Shown here in pieces: positions 8,701 to 16,902 of a stretch of 64,000 nucleotides of DNA. Positions within the stretch are counted from its first letter, which is position 1. Each line of letters begins with the position of its first letter. The notes beneath the pieces were generated by a model. That model saw only the letters and a list, made by a program, of their open reading frames with translations. It was not told the origin of the DNA and did not search any database. The stretch is from Symbiodinium natans (Eukaryota; Sar; Dinophyceae; Suessiales; Symbiodiniaceae), in assembly GCA_905221605.1 (NCBI GenBank), contig CAJNDS010002668.1, positions 799,501 to 863,500 on the forward strand. Reading direction: 5' to 3'. The translations under genes were made by a program, and so were the position numbers.

Positions 8701-11700
8701 CAGAACCTCTATTTGGAGATGCATCCATGTGCCTCGGTTTGCGGCATCTGTAGCATTTCGAGCCCAAAGTTGTTTGATCTCGTCGGCATCCATCGGCACG
8801 AGCAAGCCGTTCTTTTGTAGGGTGGAGTATTCTCGTCGCGGCCACCTTGCACCTCTCTTCATGTTCGCGATTGCAACGTTTGCGTCAAAAACTTCCGCGA
8901 ACCTGTGCACAAGGCCGGTCACGGAAGTTCTCATCGCAACATTGTCCACATAGTAAATATGAGTCTCGGACACGAACTTCACCCGCTTGTCCCGGTCATG
9001 TTCGTGAAGGCTTGCCAAAACTCTGCAATCAGGCTGAACAACTGGCAAGGCCGTGAAATCACTCGGCAGGCAGAGAAGCAATAGCGAGGGCGTTTGATTG
9101 CACGCTTGGATGGGGATGCGAATGTTCGATGTCCCTGCCCCGTACGTGGGGCAACAAGCGGGACTCAGACTCGACATCCAGTGCGCGTCGAACAAGCACG
9201 GTCGGTCTTGTCGAGGATCCATCTTGCGCTTCTTATGTTGCCGACACAGTGCTTCAGATCGCTTCAAACTGAAACGCAGCCATGTGCTGAATGCCATGTG
9301 ATTTTGCAACGTCTGGCTGTTTGGCAATGCTTCTTCAGTCAGCGGGTTTACATTGACCACGCCATCCCGAGAAGCTGGCGCTGATCCGCCGCTAATATCT
9401 GTCCACATCACCTGCTCGGACGTTGACGACTTTGTCAGTCCGGCCACAGGACCACCACGCTCTTTCTGTCGCCGGGCCAAGGCCAGATGAAGTTGCAGAG
9501 CATGCTCGAGCCCTAACCTGCTCCACTCATCTTCAGTACCATTGTACTCCACTGGGTGTGGCAGGCGCTGCAAGTATATCCTGTCGGCGACAGGCAGGTG
9601 CTGAGCCTCCGCGTGTAGGAATAGAAAGAGTATGTAGTGCTTCTTCTGGTCCAACAATTCAATGATAGCTCTCGCCCGGAACAACAGACGTTCCCACATT
9701 CGTTTAGACATGGAGCTTCGACAACGGGGATCAGGCAGAAGTTCAACGGCCAAGGGCGACGTCCTCAGAAAACACATATGTTTTCGCATGACTTTGAGAA
9801 CCACTCCATTGTACTTCACATCGTCGTCGTGAAAAACTTCTCTGCTCAAAAAAAAGTCCAGGGCGTTGACGTAAGGCTCGCCAGCTCCAACGTAGTCGAG
9901 CAATTGGTTCGGGCAACGTGCGCATTGGCGCCAAGGCTGCTGCCCGGCGTGAGCCGAACAAACCCATGTGTCGCACAGTGGACACACAGACCACCGAGGC
10001 AGTCTCATTCCAAACTCTCTGTCGCATATTACGCATGTGATGCTGGCCGTCATCTCAACTGGAGATGGCATCGCGCGATAACGCAGCTCATTGAGAATGT
10101 TTCTGGCAGGCCGAACGAACACCCAAACGAATAGTTTCGCCAGAGGACCTGGACCATCTGGAAGTCCTGGCCGCAGACGCGCCGCAGTGATGCCCCTGCC
10201 GTCCAGAAAGACCACGAATTCCCTGGAACTCCAGCGGATGCTGAAGCGATGCACGTCATTCGGTTGCAAATGAATAGGTCTTCGGCTGAAATGCGGCTGC
10301 GCAGGGAAACCATTGAGTCCGAAGGAAGCCACCGTATTTTCACGAAAAATGTTGTCCAGCCTGCAGTGAACTTGCTTCCGATTGCGCAAACTGCACCAAT
10401 CTCGCACACCTATGTACATTCCGACAGCATTGCTGGGCAACACAATGTCAAAAATTGCAGCACCCATGAGTGGGCGTGACGACTCGAAGCCTGCCGCATG
10501 TGGGAAAGGTGCAGGGCCAGGTCCTCCAACAACTCCAATCGCTCTCCATTCCAGCGCGAGGTTATTGGGAAACACATGAAACATAGCAAGTTGGCGAACG
10601 TTGACCGTCACCAGGCCCGCAGACGAATAGGCTTCCATCATCCACCTCAGTTTGGCCGGAACTTGAAACTCCTCCGCGTTCAGCGAAACATTCTTGCCTT
10701 GCCAGTGTCGGCGATCTCGCACCGCGCGAAGCATCCGCGAAGAGGTGCATGCCAACATCTTCAGGTAATCGAAAGAAAAGTAAAACCCAGGCAACCCAAC
10801 GAGCAGCTCGTCCAACAAAGCTCCTCCTTGGTATGCGATGCTGTCGTCATGGACAGCAGCTCGAGCTTGTAGTCGTTCAAGCCAGTCCGGACACAAATCC
10901 CAGAAGCCTTCATCCTCGCTGTCAATGTCGTGGGCCCGGAAGCTCCCTACATCTGCTGCGTGAAGCGGTTGCGGTTGAAGCAGTCCTGGGAAGTCCTGAT
11001 CTTCGTCGGAGATAACAAGGTCAGGACTCTCAGCCTGTTGGTTGTTTAACATCCGTTGTCCGTATGGGTCTTGCTGCTCCAACTGAATCTCTTCCCATGT
11101 CTCATGGAAATCGACAGCAGCAAGTTCCACATGCTTTCCACCTGTGTAGTGGTCGGGCATTAGGCTTGCGTCGCCTAAATCCGAAGCATTCTTGTAAGCA
11201 CCTACAGCGAAGTCCATAGGATCACTGCCGCCCATGTAGTCGCTCAACTGCATGGGACAGTGAGGACAAAGTCGGGATGGACTTTGCCTCACATGCGATC
11301 TGCATACCCAAGTGTTGCAGAAAGTGCACACGGACCATCTGGGCTGGGCGGACCATCTGGGCTGGGCGACGGTGTAGTTCCTGTCACAGATGCAGCAGTG
11401 CACCTCAGCATTCAAAAGCACGCGCGAGGGCAATGCTTCCAAACTGGGCGGTCGCTCTTCCGGACGGAGTCTGCCAAATATACAGACAAAGATTTCGGAC
11501 AGAGGAGGCGCTGCCCACGCACGGTGGTCATCACCCTGATTTCGTCGCGTCAGGTTTGAGACCTCTACTCCATTCATGATCACATTGAAAGTGTCACGTG
11601 TCCATCTCACGTCGAAATGATTCCGAGCATCAGGCAGGATCTGAACTTGATTTCTGCCTAGGTGCGGCCTGGCTGATTCGTGGTTGACGCCAAACGACCA

Positions 11701-12747
11701 CCTAGTGCCTGGGCTAAACAAATTGTCGATCCGACAATATGTTTGTTTGGCGCCCTGCCACTCCCGCACTCCAATGTGCAAGCCGGAAGCACTTTGCGGC
11801 AGCTGGAGAGCGAAGGAGGCTCCCCCCATGAGTGGGCCCAGAGACCTAAAGCCACTCATGACATTGACCAAATTGTCCGGAATTGGAACCATCTGTGTTT
11901 GCCAGATCAATAGAGCGTTTGAGGGCCGAAGCATTGCCAGCTGCTCGATGCGCATGGTAACATTGCGAGAGAGGCCGACGATGCCTTTCATGCTTTGCAG
12001 CACACATTCATCGCCAAACTCTTCCTCGTGCAGAGGCAAAATCTGGCCGCGCCAATACTCTGGATTGCCGGCCGCACGCCGCAGCTTCAAGCAAGTGCAA
12101 GCCAGCGCGCGCAAATAGCAATAGGAGAAGAAGAAGCCGGGAAGTTCTAGAAGGACTTCTTCGGGGAGGCCTGGGCCTGCACCAGAATAAAGTAGATCAT
12201 GTTTGACTTCTTCGCCTCGCACTTCATGTGGACATGGATCCAGGCTGCAAACTCGAAAAACCACGTCGAACGCCTCTGGGTTAGCAAACAGCATGGCAGA
12301 ATCTGAATATTGCGCGAACGGCCCTGCTGCATGTCCCAACACGAAACGCTTGAAGGTGTGCGTTCGGTTGGTGAAGTTGACGTGTAAGCTGCCATCTTCC
12401 TCTACCTTGGCTGCGACGAAGTGATGCGAATAGGCCAACACATACTTGCCAGGTGTTCGGAGCAGAGAATTCCACGTGGTAGGCCGCAGTTCCCTCCTGA
12501 GCGATTTTCCGCACAAAAGCGTACGCCTGATGATCACCCTGGAATCTACAAAGGTACATACCTTAACAAAGACAGGTGTCTTCATCGGCTTCAACCACTC
12601 ATTCCCTTGCTTTACCATGAAGGGCCCGTGTCCCGTGTAAGGCAGTTTGAAGCCCAGGGCCCTCAAACTGTCGATCAGGCAGCAATGCTCGAACTTGCCT
12701 GACGAAATATAGGCTTGAAATTTACACACTGCGCGCCACAATTGCAA
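5779..12747 (-). CDS. Large multidomain protein: cysteine protease, three F-box/SPRY/zinc modules, RecB-like nuclease, helicase N-terminus
   Basis: Open for 2,322 codons, with a UAG about 35 nt upstream; the first in-frame codon listed is TTG, so the real start is probably in an upstream exon. Residues ~1-150 look like a papain/OTU-type cysteine protease (EHCCLIDSL for the Cys block, SHHFVAAKV for the His block). Three repeated modules lie at ~190-510, ~645-955 and ~1515-1825. Each has an F-box-like helix (LPGFFFSYCYLRALAC and relatives), a beta-rich SPRY-like part, and a zinc domain with CxxC...CxxCxxWVCxxH...CxxC. Residues ~1260-1500 are a PD-(D/E)XK nuclease: HLQIE, AGCIDFV, LFDWKRTK, LQLNTYKYILE. 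Residues ~2040-2322 resemble the region preceding D5-type helicases. The frame ends at ECFLK-stop, but the helicase clearly continues in the next exon, so an intron or a lesion lies at ~5780. Confidence 0.72.
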   Translation of the reverse strand: MQLWRAVCKFQAYISSGKFEHCCLIDSLRALGFKLPYTGHGPFMVKQGNEWLKPMKTPVFVKVCTFVDSRVIIRRTLLCGKSLRRELRPTTWNSLLRTPGKYVLAYSHHFVAAKVEEDGSLHVNFTNRTHTFKRFVLGHAAGPFAQYSDSAMLFANPEAFDVVFRVCSLDPCPHEVRGEEVKHDLLYSGAGPGLPEEVLLELPGFFFSYCYLRALACTCLKLRRAAGNPEYWRGQILPLHEEEFGDECVLQSMKGIVGLSRNVTMRIEQLAMLRPSNALLIWQTQMVPIPDNLVNVMSGFRSLGPLMGGASFALQLPQSASGLHIGVREWQGAKQTYCRIDNLFSPGTRWSFGVNHESARPHLGRNQVQILPDARNHFDVRWTRDTFNVIMNGVEVSNLTRRNQGDDHRAWAAPPLSEIFVCIFGRLRPEERPPSLEALPSRVLLNAEVHCCICDRNYTVAQPRWSAQPRWSVCTFCNTWVCRSHVRQSPSRLCPHCPMQLSDYMGGSDPMDFAVGAYKNASDLGDASLMPDHYTGGKHVELAAVDFHETWEEIQLEQQDPYGQRMLNNQQAESPDLVISDEDQDFPGLLQPQPLHAADVGSFRAHDIDSEDEGFWDLCPDWLERLQARAAVHDDSIAYQGGALLDELLVGLPGFYFSFDYLKMLACTSSRMLRAVRDRRHWQGKNVSLNAEEFQVPAKLRWMMEAYSSAGLVTVNVRQLAMFHVFPNNLALEWRAIGVVGGPGPAPFPHAAGFESSRPLMGAAIFDIVLPSNAVGMYIGVRDWCSLRNRKQVHCRLDNIFRENTVASFGLNGFPAQPHFSRRPIHLQPNDVHRFSIRWSSREFVVFLDGRGITAARLRPGLPDGPGPLAKLFVWVFVRPARNILNELRYRAMPSPVEMTASITCVICDREFGMRLPRWSVCPLCDTWVCSAHAGQQPWRQCARCPNQLLDYVGAGEPYVNALDFFLSREVFHDDDVKYNGVVLKVMRKHMCFLRTSPLAVELLPDPRCRSSMSKRMWERLLFRARAIIELLDQKKHYILFLFLHAEAQHLPVADRIYLQRLPHPVEYNGTEDEWSRLGLEHALQLHLALARRQKERGGPVAGLTKSSTSEQVMWTDISGGSAPASRDGVVNVNPLTEEALPNSQTLQNHMAFSTWLRFSLKRSEALCRQHKKRKMDPRQDRPCLFDAHWMSSLSPACCPTYGAGTSNIRIPIQACNQTPSLLLLCLPSDFTALPVVQPDCRVLASLHEHDRDKRVKFVSETHIYYVDNVAMRTSVTGLVHRFAEVFDANVAIANMKRGARWPRREYSTLQKNGLLVPMDADEIKQLWARNATDAANRGTWMHLQIEVLLNGGFVAGDWPELALFAQFLREFPCRLLAFRTEWCIFAEEHSLAGCIDFVAKSSDDTLVLFDWKRTKMLHTKYDNAWRCMQGPLSHVPDSAGWQYRLQLNTYKYILEKYYGHVVSAMYVVCLHPDNAERGPFVDRVPSMSHEVLAMMAAQTAHADNYAGGSVPQCMILPEDIVMTLPQCYFSFDSLSRWAACSRALLTYVGDHLNWEALDISVDVPEFTNNVRMLRRMSRYWAQARSIIMTQPQLACLELNLNKVLLRWQAERTPFSGLQSCGYMSTQTLLGAARFFIEIQEPVRTIMIGVKSPLGTRNIFLRIKEAYTERMCFSFGMSAWPYDDETVAFPRNVLFSELCNEVMMIWNSRMFAVKINGHLFGPVQPPEGAPNAPETQALPFVWAVNPSCISRRPNLRMWPLETPVLPDARCLCLICWQTDDLRRRQWRVCPECNTWVCKQHTDATPNMQCPGCPLSLAEYVGGALPTRVLPADMIWKAKILVRDGSALQPHRRQVFGAANPNVYVSKLSFDARVGAELQALENALDAESAVNVAHHWEETVPRCLDADDTSEASEHGQNLALATSDWRNVSGGASSSMDVGEQVLQASFEDSDILPRVGMAPDGEDIEDALAEGFSQDLQNALRGVGLGDVPTESILETARKRRRLQGASTTREEFQACFAQLKEQADASLAHMIPLGRTEEMSIPQKVKGIREHVLKTLPSISDDLLRVAVGAISIYRLRLSDVHLRELVMLIWIFEGDSHMRCHDGNLYFFRHGAFILHRGVPPQATLARCKRFCLRLEGLFRLMKSACLEKDSDVLNSLQELLADSNGSDTALLHACEDAATGCLPRRRGRLAGEGDEQDRESRAQRTADALSRAGLTMQDKLIEDKIFRLVVEWCDSPQTRAAGVSYIDCALLYDVGDQPLTPVAGNPEHNIYLHIPHAICRGLGDPVFEQACDKLEQFYTETFWLNNEVAWSHECFLK
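8247..8970 (-). other. PD-(D/E)XK (RecB/Cas4-like) nuclease domain inside the large element protein
   Basis: This is residues ~1260-1500 of the 2,322-codon frame. Visible landmarks follow the family order: a helix with GTWMHLQIE, an RTEWCIFAEE strand, Asp in AGCIDFVAK, the D-x-K pair in FDWKRTK, then a helix with Gln and Tyr in LQLNTYKYILEKYYG. All expected acidic and basic residues are present, so the nuclease looks catalytically intact. In the known family such enzymes resect or cleave DNA ends; a role in element excision or replication intermediates is inference. Confidence 0.75.
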
Positions 12748-12789
12748 AAAAGTAAGCGTCCGTGGCAGCCCTGCCTCCTAGCTCCTGCG

Positions 12790-14370
12790 ACCGACCTGCA
12801 TTGACAAGTCCGTCTACAGTCGACCATTTAGTTCTTGCACTGCGCCGGCCTTTGTCGGCTTTGCCTGTCGTGGCCGTGACTGCTTGCGGTGAGGGACCTG
12901 CGTTGACAAGTTTCACCTACCCGACCATTGCAAGAATACAACTTAACTTGCTGCAAGGAACCTGTGTCTTCACCTTCTGTCGCATGGCAAGCGCGGTTGT
13001 CTTCTGAGAGGTGCAAGAGTCCTAACTACGACGACAAGGTCGTTCACTAGAACCTCCACTGACAGACATGCAATGGCTGGGCTGCGCTGACTTTCGATCC
13101 TCTTGCCGCTTGATTCGCTTGATGTGATATCTGCGAGGCGCCTGTCCAGAACGGTCGAGTGATCAGATCACCACTACCTGCAGCCGACCATGCCCCTGCA
13201 GCCATTACAAAGTTCCGGCCTTTGCCGCGTCTGCCCTGACTTGTGTTGAGTCTCTCCTGCGACCGCTGCCATTCTGGCCATATCTGGCATCGATGCTTCT
13301 CACTCCGCGCAGACCATCGCATCCTTTCCACGAGAGACTTCATGAAGCTGTCACCTGATTGGCAAGTGTGTATGTGTGTAGAACGCTTGCAGTCTTGAAC
13401 AATTCAACGATGTGACAAAACATATGCTTTGACGCGAGATGCTCCAGCTGGACTCGTGCCAGAGTCCATGTCGTCCGTGCCCGACGTACTTCGAGCCGAC
13501 GTGGATATTCTGCCCTGGAATCAGATGACGGGGGTGTGACTATGTTTTGTTGGACCGCACGCAAGCGCAATGATAACGTTTTCCGTTTCCATTTTTTTCG
13601 GGTCGAATGTTTGTGATCATAAGGTCCCGACATCCAGTAGAGGCCGCGCACTCACTCACAGACTCAAGCACTGGCGTGGGCCCGACGCGCTTAATGATGC
13701 GCTCCATCATGCGAGCACCTGGGTTCCAGTCTCATCCCAATTATATTTCTTTTGGGCGGTGACCTCTCAGGACTTAAGAAGACATCCACGTAGCGAGTAT
13801 ATTTGCATGTACAAGTCCTCTGACGTCCTCTAACTTGATACCGTCGTGTCATTCGATGAGTTTAGTCACTCCAATCGATCGGAAAGGCGAGGCGGTCAAA
13901 CGTGTACGGCAGCATCGTCCTGAAGAAACAGCGTGCGTCAGAAAACAATCAGCTGCATCAACTTGCCGAGGAAAAGAAACGTAGCGCTATCGAGTGACAC
14001 CACAAACGGAACATCCGGTGGATTTGGGTCATCAGCGTTGCTGGGCTTCACCTGGTCCTGCCGAGAACAGTCTGCGTTGACTGTAACCTAAGCAACACTG
14101 AGTCGGCAGATGTGTGTATGATCACCTCCTGCGAGCTTGTGTTTTTGTCATCGGATGCTTTCCTCGGTAACGTCAGTGTCAATCAAAACCTGCATCCTAA
14201 ACGTTCTGTGTGAGCTGGCGCAAACAGGTAGGCGGCTGGCTTAGTGTCCGGATCCGAATCGTTTGCGATTTCTTCGCTGTTCAAAATCCTGAGTATTATG
14301 TAAAACTCAGCAAGTATTACAGCTACAAAGATTCGTATCTAGTCCGCGACACACCACTGCACTCCATCCG
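12790..14370. other. Gene-free stretch upstream of the giant element
   Basis: No exon with convincing protein character is visible. Degenerate short repeats occur at 12780-13260, for example ctgcattgacaagtc / ctgcgttgacaagtt and ccggcctttgtcggc / ccggcctttgccgcg. Being 5' of the minus-strand element it could hold its promoter or an upstream exon, but nothing specific supports that. Confidence 0.4.
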
Positions 14371-14376
14371 GAATTC

Positions 14377-14679
14377 CTAAGGCCTCAGCTTGGATCGCCT
14401 CTTGGACTTCAGCGGACTGCGGTTCTTCGTTTTATTGCCTCGCAAACCTTCTTTTCGTCGATAATAGCCAAAATCTTCATCTCCCTTGCCCGACTTCCAG
14501 TGATACACCGTAGGACCGAACACAAAGCTCCTCTTTTTACCCGAGCGCTTCCCATTGCGGCCGCCAAACTTGGGGATGAGGACCATTCCTCGAGGACCGC
14601 TCTCGCGTCGTCGCCTAATGTTCGAGAACATATCGGCAGGCAATGGGTACAGGGTGGCCCATTGGCGTTCGCTCGCCAT
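14377..14679 (-). CDS. Possible small basic protein (unrecognised)
   Basis: A 100-codon frame with an ATG start reads YPLPADMFSNIRRRRESGPR, then a Lys/Arg/Gly-rich tail with GGRNGKRSGKKRSF and KSKRRSKLRP at its end. The basic tail would suit a nucleic-acid-binding protein, and its position 1.6 kb upstream of the giant element on the same strand makes a link possible. Another frame is also open over the same DNA for 149 codons, so coding status is doubtful. No family recognised. Confidence 0.22.
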   Translation of the reverse strand: MASERQWATLYPLPADMFSNIRRRRESGPRGMVLIPKFGGRNGKRSGKKRSFVFGPTVYHWKSGKGDEDFGYYRRKEGLRGNKTKNRSPLKSKRRSKLRP

Positions 14680-14869
14680 GCTTCGCAGCGGAGAGAAGCC
14701 TTATCCAAGGTGGGCGAAGAAAAGAAGAAGAATTCGTTTTGACGGTGCACAACATCACAGCTTCGCCCGCCTTTGATCTTGTCACCAGGCCGAGTAGAAT
14801 CACTTGTCATCACGGTCTTGGCCTGTGAGCCTAGGCTCGATCGACTTGTGAAGTTCATTCGAGAGCAAA

Positions 14870-16000
14870 CTATTTGCAGCGCAAAAAACTGACTTCATTC
14901 CACGAGGAATCTTCCTGCACACACACCGCGATATCCGCGAGCATTCGGTCACCTCAATCGCATGACTAACTTCTTGCTCATTGTGTTACGCTCTCCTTCA
15001 GAGTACATCAGTAAACGGGTTGCGTCCGATCAATATACCGATGTGAAAGCAACGTCGAGACACACCACGTGGCACATCCGCCGACCGCGCACGAAAGAGT
15101 GCGGCTGACGTCGGCTGAACCTGGAACAATGTCCACAATGTTCAGATCACGATGGTTTTACGCGGATGATGCGCGGCGATTTTTTTTTGCACTCCATACG
15201 CAACCAATTCGTCAACCTGCCAGAGTTCGCGTCGTCATAACTCCAACTCGTACGTGAGATGGGAGTTTCCTCAGACAGCACGAAGTTTCTGGGCGTGCAC
15301 ATGCATCGAAGTAACTCGGCATTGTCCACGTCATGCATCTTCAAGACTTGGGTAACAATAGGCTTTCAAAACCAAATATGTCAAGCGGCAAGAAGAAGCG
15401 CAAAAGCAAACAAATGCGGTTAGTCACTTGCTCAAGCCGAAACTGCAGATGTTTCACAACCAGCAATGCATCTTGGCATGCCTTCATCGCTTGCACTCAC
15501 AAAAGCATCTGTCTGTGCTCAGCCCAGCCTGTTTTCCGATCGTGCTGCTGTCCGCCGTTGAAGACGCAGGGAAGAAAGGCCTCACTGGCGAGATCTAAGC
15601 GCCAATCATACCGGGATACCGACATGTCCGCCGCATATACAACACCCTGATGACTGCGATACAGTGTATTGCATGCCTTCGCGGCGATACAACTTATTCT
15701 TCCCTCGTGTCGGATATTCAATCCTCAGCCCTGTCATGCAAACAAACGGGTTAGGAGACTTGTCTTGCGATGCTGCGCGGTGCACTCCAACATGTTCAGA
15801 ACCATTCGGCAAGCTGCAGAGATTCGTTAAGCTGAACTATTGTCATCGCGGCACTGACCTGATCACGAGTGTGAACACGCTGGGCGTCGCTTCTGTGCAT
15901 TATTACACGTCCCAGAGGATACAAGGCTTTAGTATTCCTCTCAAGCTCATTCTCGGCAATGTCGGATAATATTGGTGACCTGTATGAAGGGGTCCAGAGC
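14870..16000. other. Non-coding or unrecognised stretch
   Basis: Mixed-composition DNA with short open frames on both strands, none with recognisable motifs. Includes a run of nine T at ~15180. Confidence 0.35.
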
Positions 16001-16002
16001 TC

Positions 16003-16556
16003 AGACCTGCCCAGGACGAGTATGTTCCACCAAAATGAAGGGTCCGGAGCTCAGACAGCTCAGACATGCCACGGAGGAGTTTGTTCCACCAAAATGAAAA
16101 TCCACAGCTCAGACCTGCCAAGGACGAGGATGTTCCACCTACAGGAAGAGGTCCGGAGCTCAGGCCTGCCAAGGACGAGTATGTTCCACCCACAGGAAAG
16201 GGTCCGGAGCTCACACCTGCCACGGAGGAGTTTGTTCCACCAAAATGAAAATCCACAGCTCAGACCTGCCAAGGACGAGGATGTTCCACCTACAGGAAGA
16301 GGTCCGGAGCTCAGGCCTGCCAAGGACGAGTATGTTCCACCCACAGGAAAGGGTCCGGAGCTCACACCTGCCACGGAGGAGTTTGTTCCACCAAAATGAA
16401 AATCCACAGCTCAGACCTGCCAAGGACGAGGATGTTCCACCTACAGGAAGAGGTCCGGAGCTCAGGCCTGCCAAGGACGAGTATGTTCCACCCACAGGAA
16501 GCGGTCCGGAGCTCACACCTGCCACGGAGGAGTTTGTTCCGCCAAAAACATAAATC
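16003..16556. repeat. 151-bp higher-order tandem repeat built of three ~50-bp subunits
   Basis: The block aaaatgaaaatccacagctc recurs at 16091, 16242 and 16393, a period of exactly 151 bp. Inside each unit three ~50-bp subunits share cctgccaaggacgag, atgttccacc and ggtccggagctca. Because 151 is not a multiple of three, successive copies rotate reading frame, so the Ser/Leu/Gly-rich frames seen on both strands are probably by-products rather than genes. Copies are nearly identical, which suggests recent expansion. Confidence 0.9.
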
Positions 16557-16639
16557 ATTGTCTTGCATCAGAGATGAATGCAATAATCTGGTTATCACCA
16601 GGTCCTTGCTCATGACTCTCAGTGATCTGAGCCCACCTA

Positions 16640-16870
16640 TGCGCAGCCCGCGCGAGCATTCCACTGGCCCCGGGTTTAGATTTCGGGGTCAGGGCGGTCA
16701 GGGAGGGGGGTGAAGTCTTCCTACGTGTATGATTACAGCTAACCCTAAACCCGGAGCCCGAAGCAAGCGACGGCCGTGGCCGCGGGCTCCGAGTCTAGGG
16801 TTAGGGTTTCGGGCCTAGGGTGAACCGAAACCCGAAATCTAAACCCGGCGCCCTTGGTAACCACCATGCA
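16640..16870. repeat. Degenerate telomere-like repeats
   Basis: Scattered TTTAGGG/CCCTAAA words (aaccctaaacccgg, gggttagggtttcggg) mixed with ccccgggtttagatttcgg, which occurs twice (~16668 and ~16880). Confidence 0.6.
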
Positions 16871-16902
16871 TGCCCAGGCCCCGGGTTTAGATTTCGGAGG
16901 GT

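Larger units (their letters stand above)
800..12780 (-). mobile_element. Giant DDE-transposase element with its own replication and protease domains
   Basis: A continuous minus-strand series of exons covers this span and joins into what looks like one very long reading frame of roughly 3,700-3,900 residues, or a few co-transcribed genes. Domain order from the 5' end: cysteine protease-like; F-box/SPRY-like/zinc module twice; PD-(D/E)XK nuclease; the same module a third time; helicase N-terminal region; SF3 ATPase; palm polymerase-like; OTU-like protease; C2H2 finger; DDE transposase. Replication plus protease plus integrase-type enzymes recalls self-synthesizing transposons such as Maverick/Polinton, but the gene set is different. 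No terminal inverted repeats were found by eye, so the outer limits are only those of the coding series. Introns of 91-101 nt are inferred at three exon joins. Part of the coding sequence may be decayed around 5.7-5.8 kb. Confidence 0.75.

Noticed and set aside
15903-16558. Ser/Gly/Leu-rich frames on both strands over the 151-bp repeat
   Set aside because: Frame rotates every copy and both strands are open; typical of a satellite.
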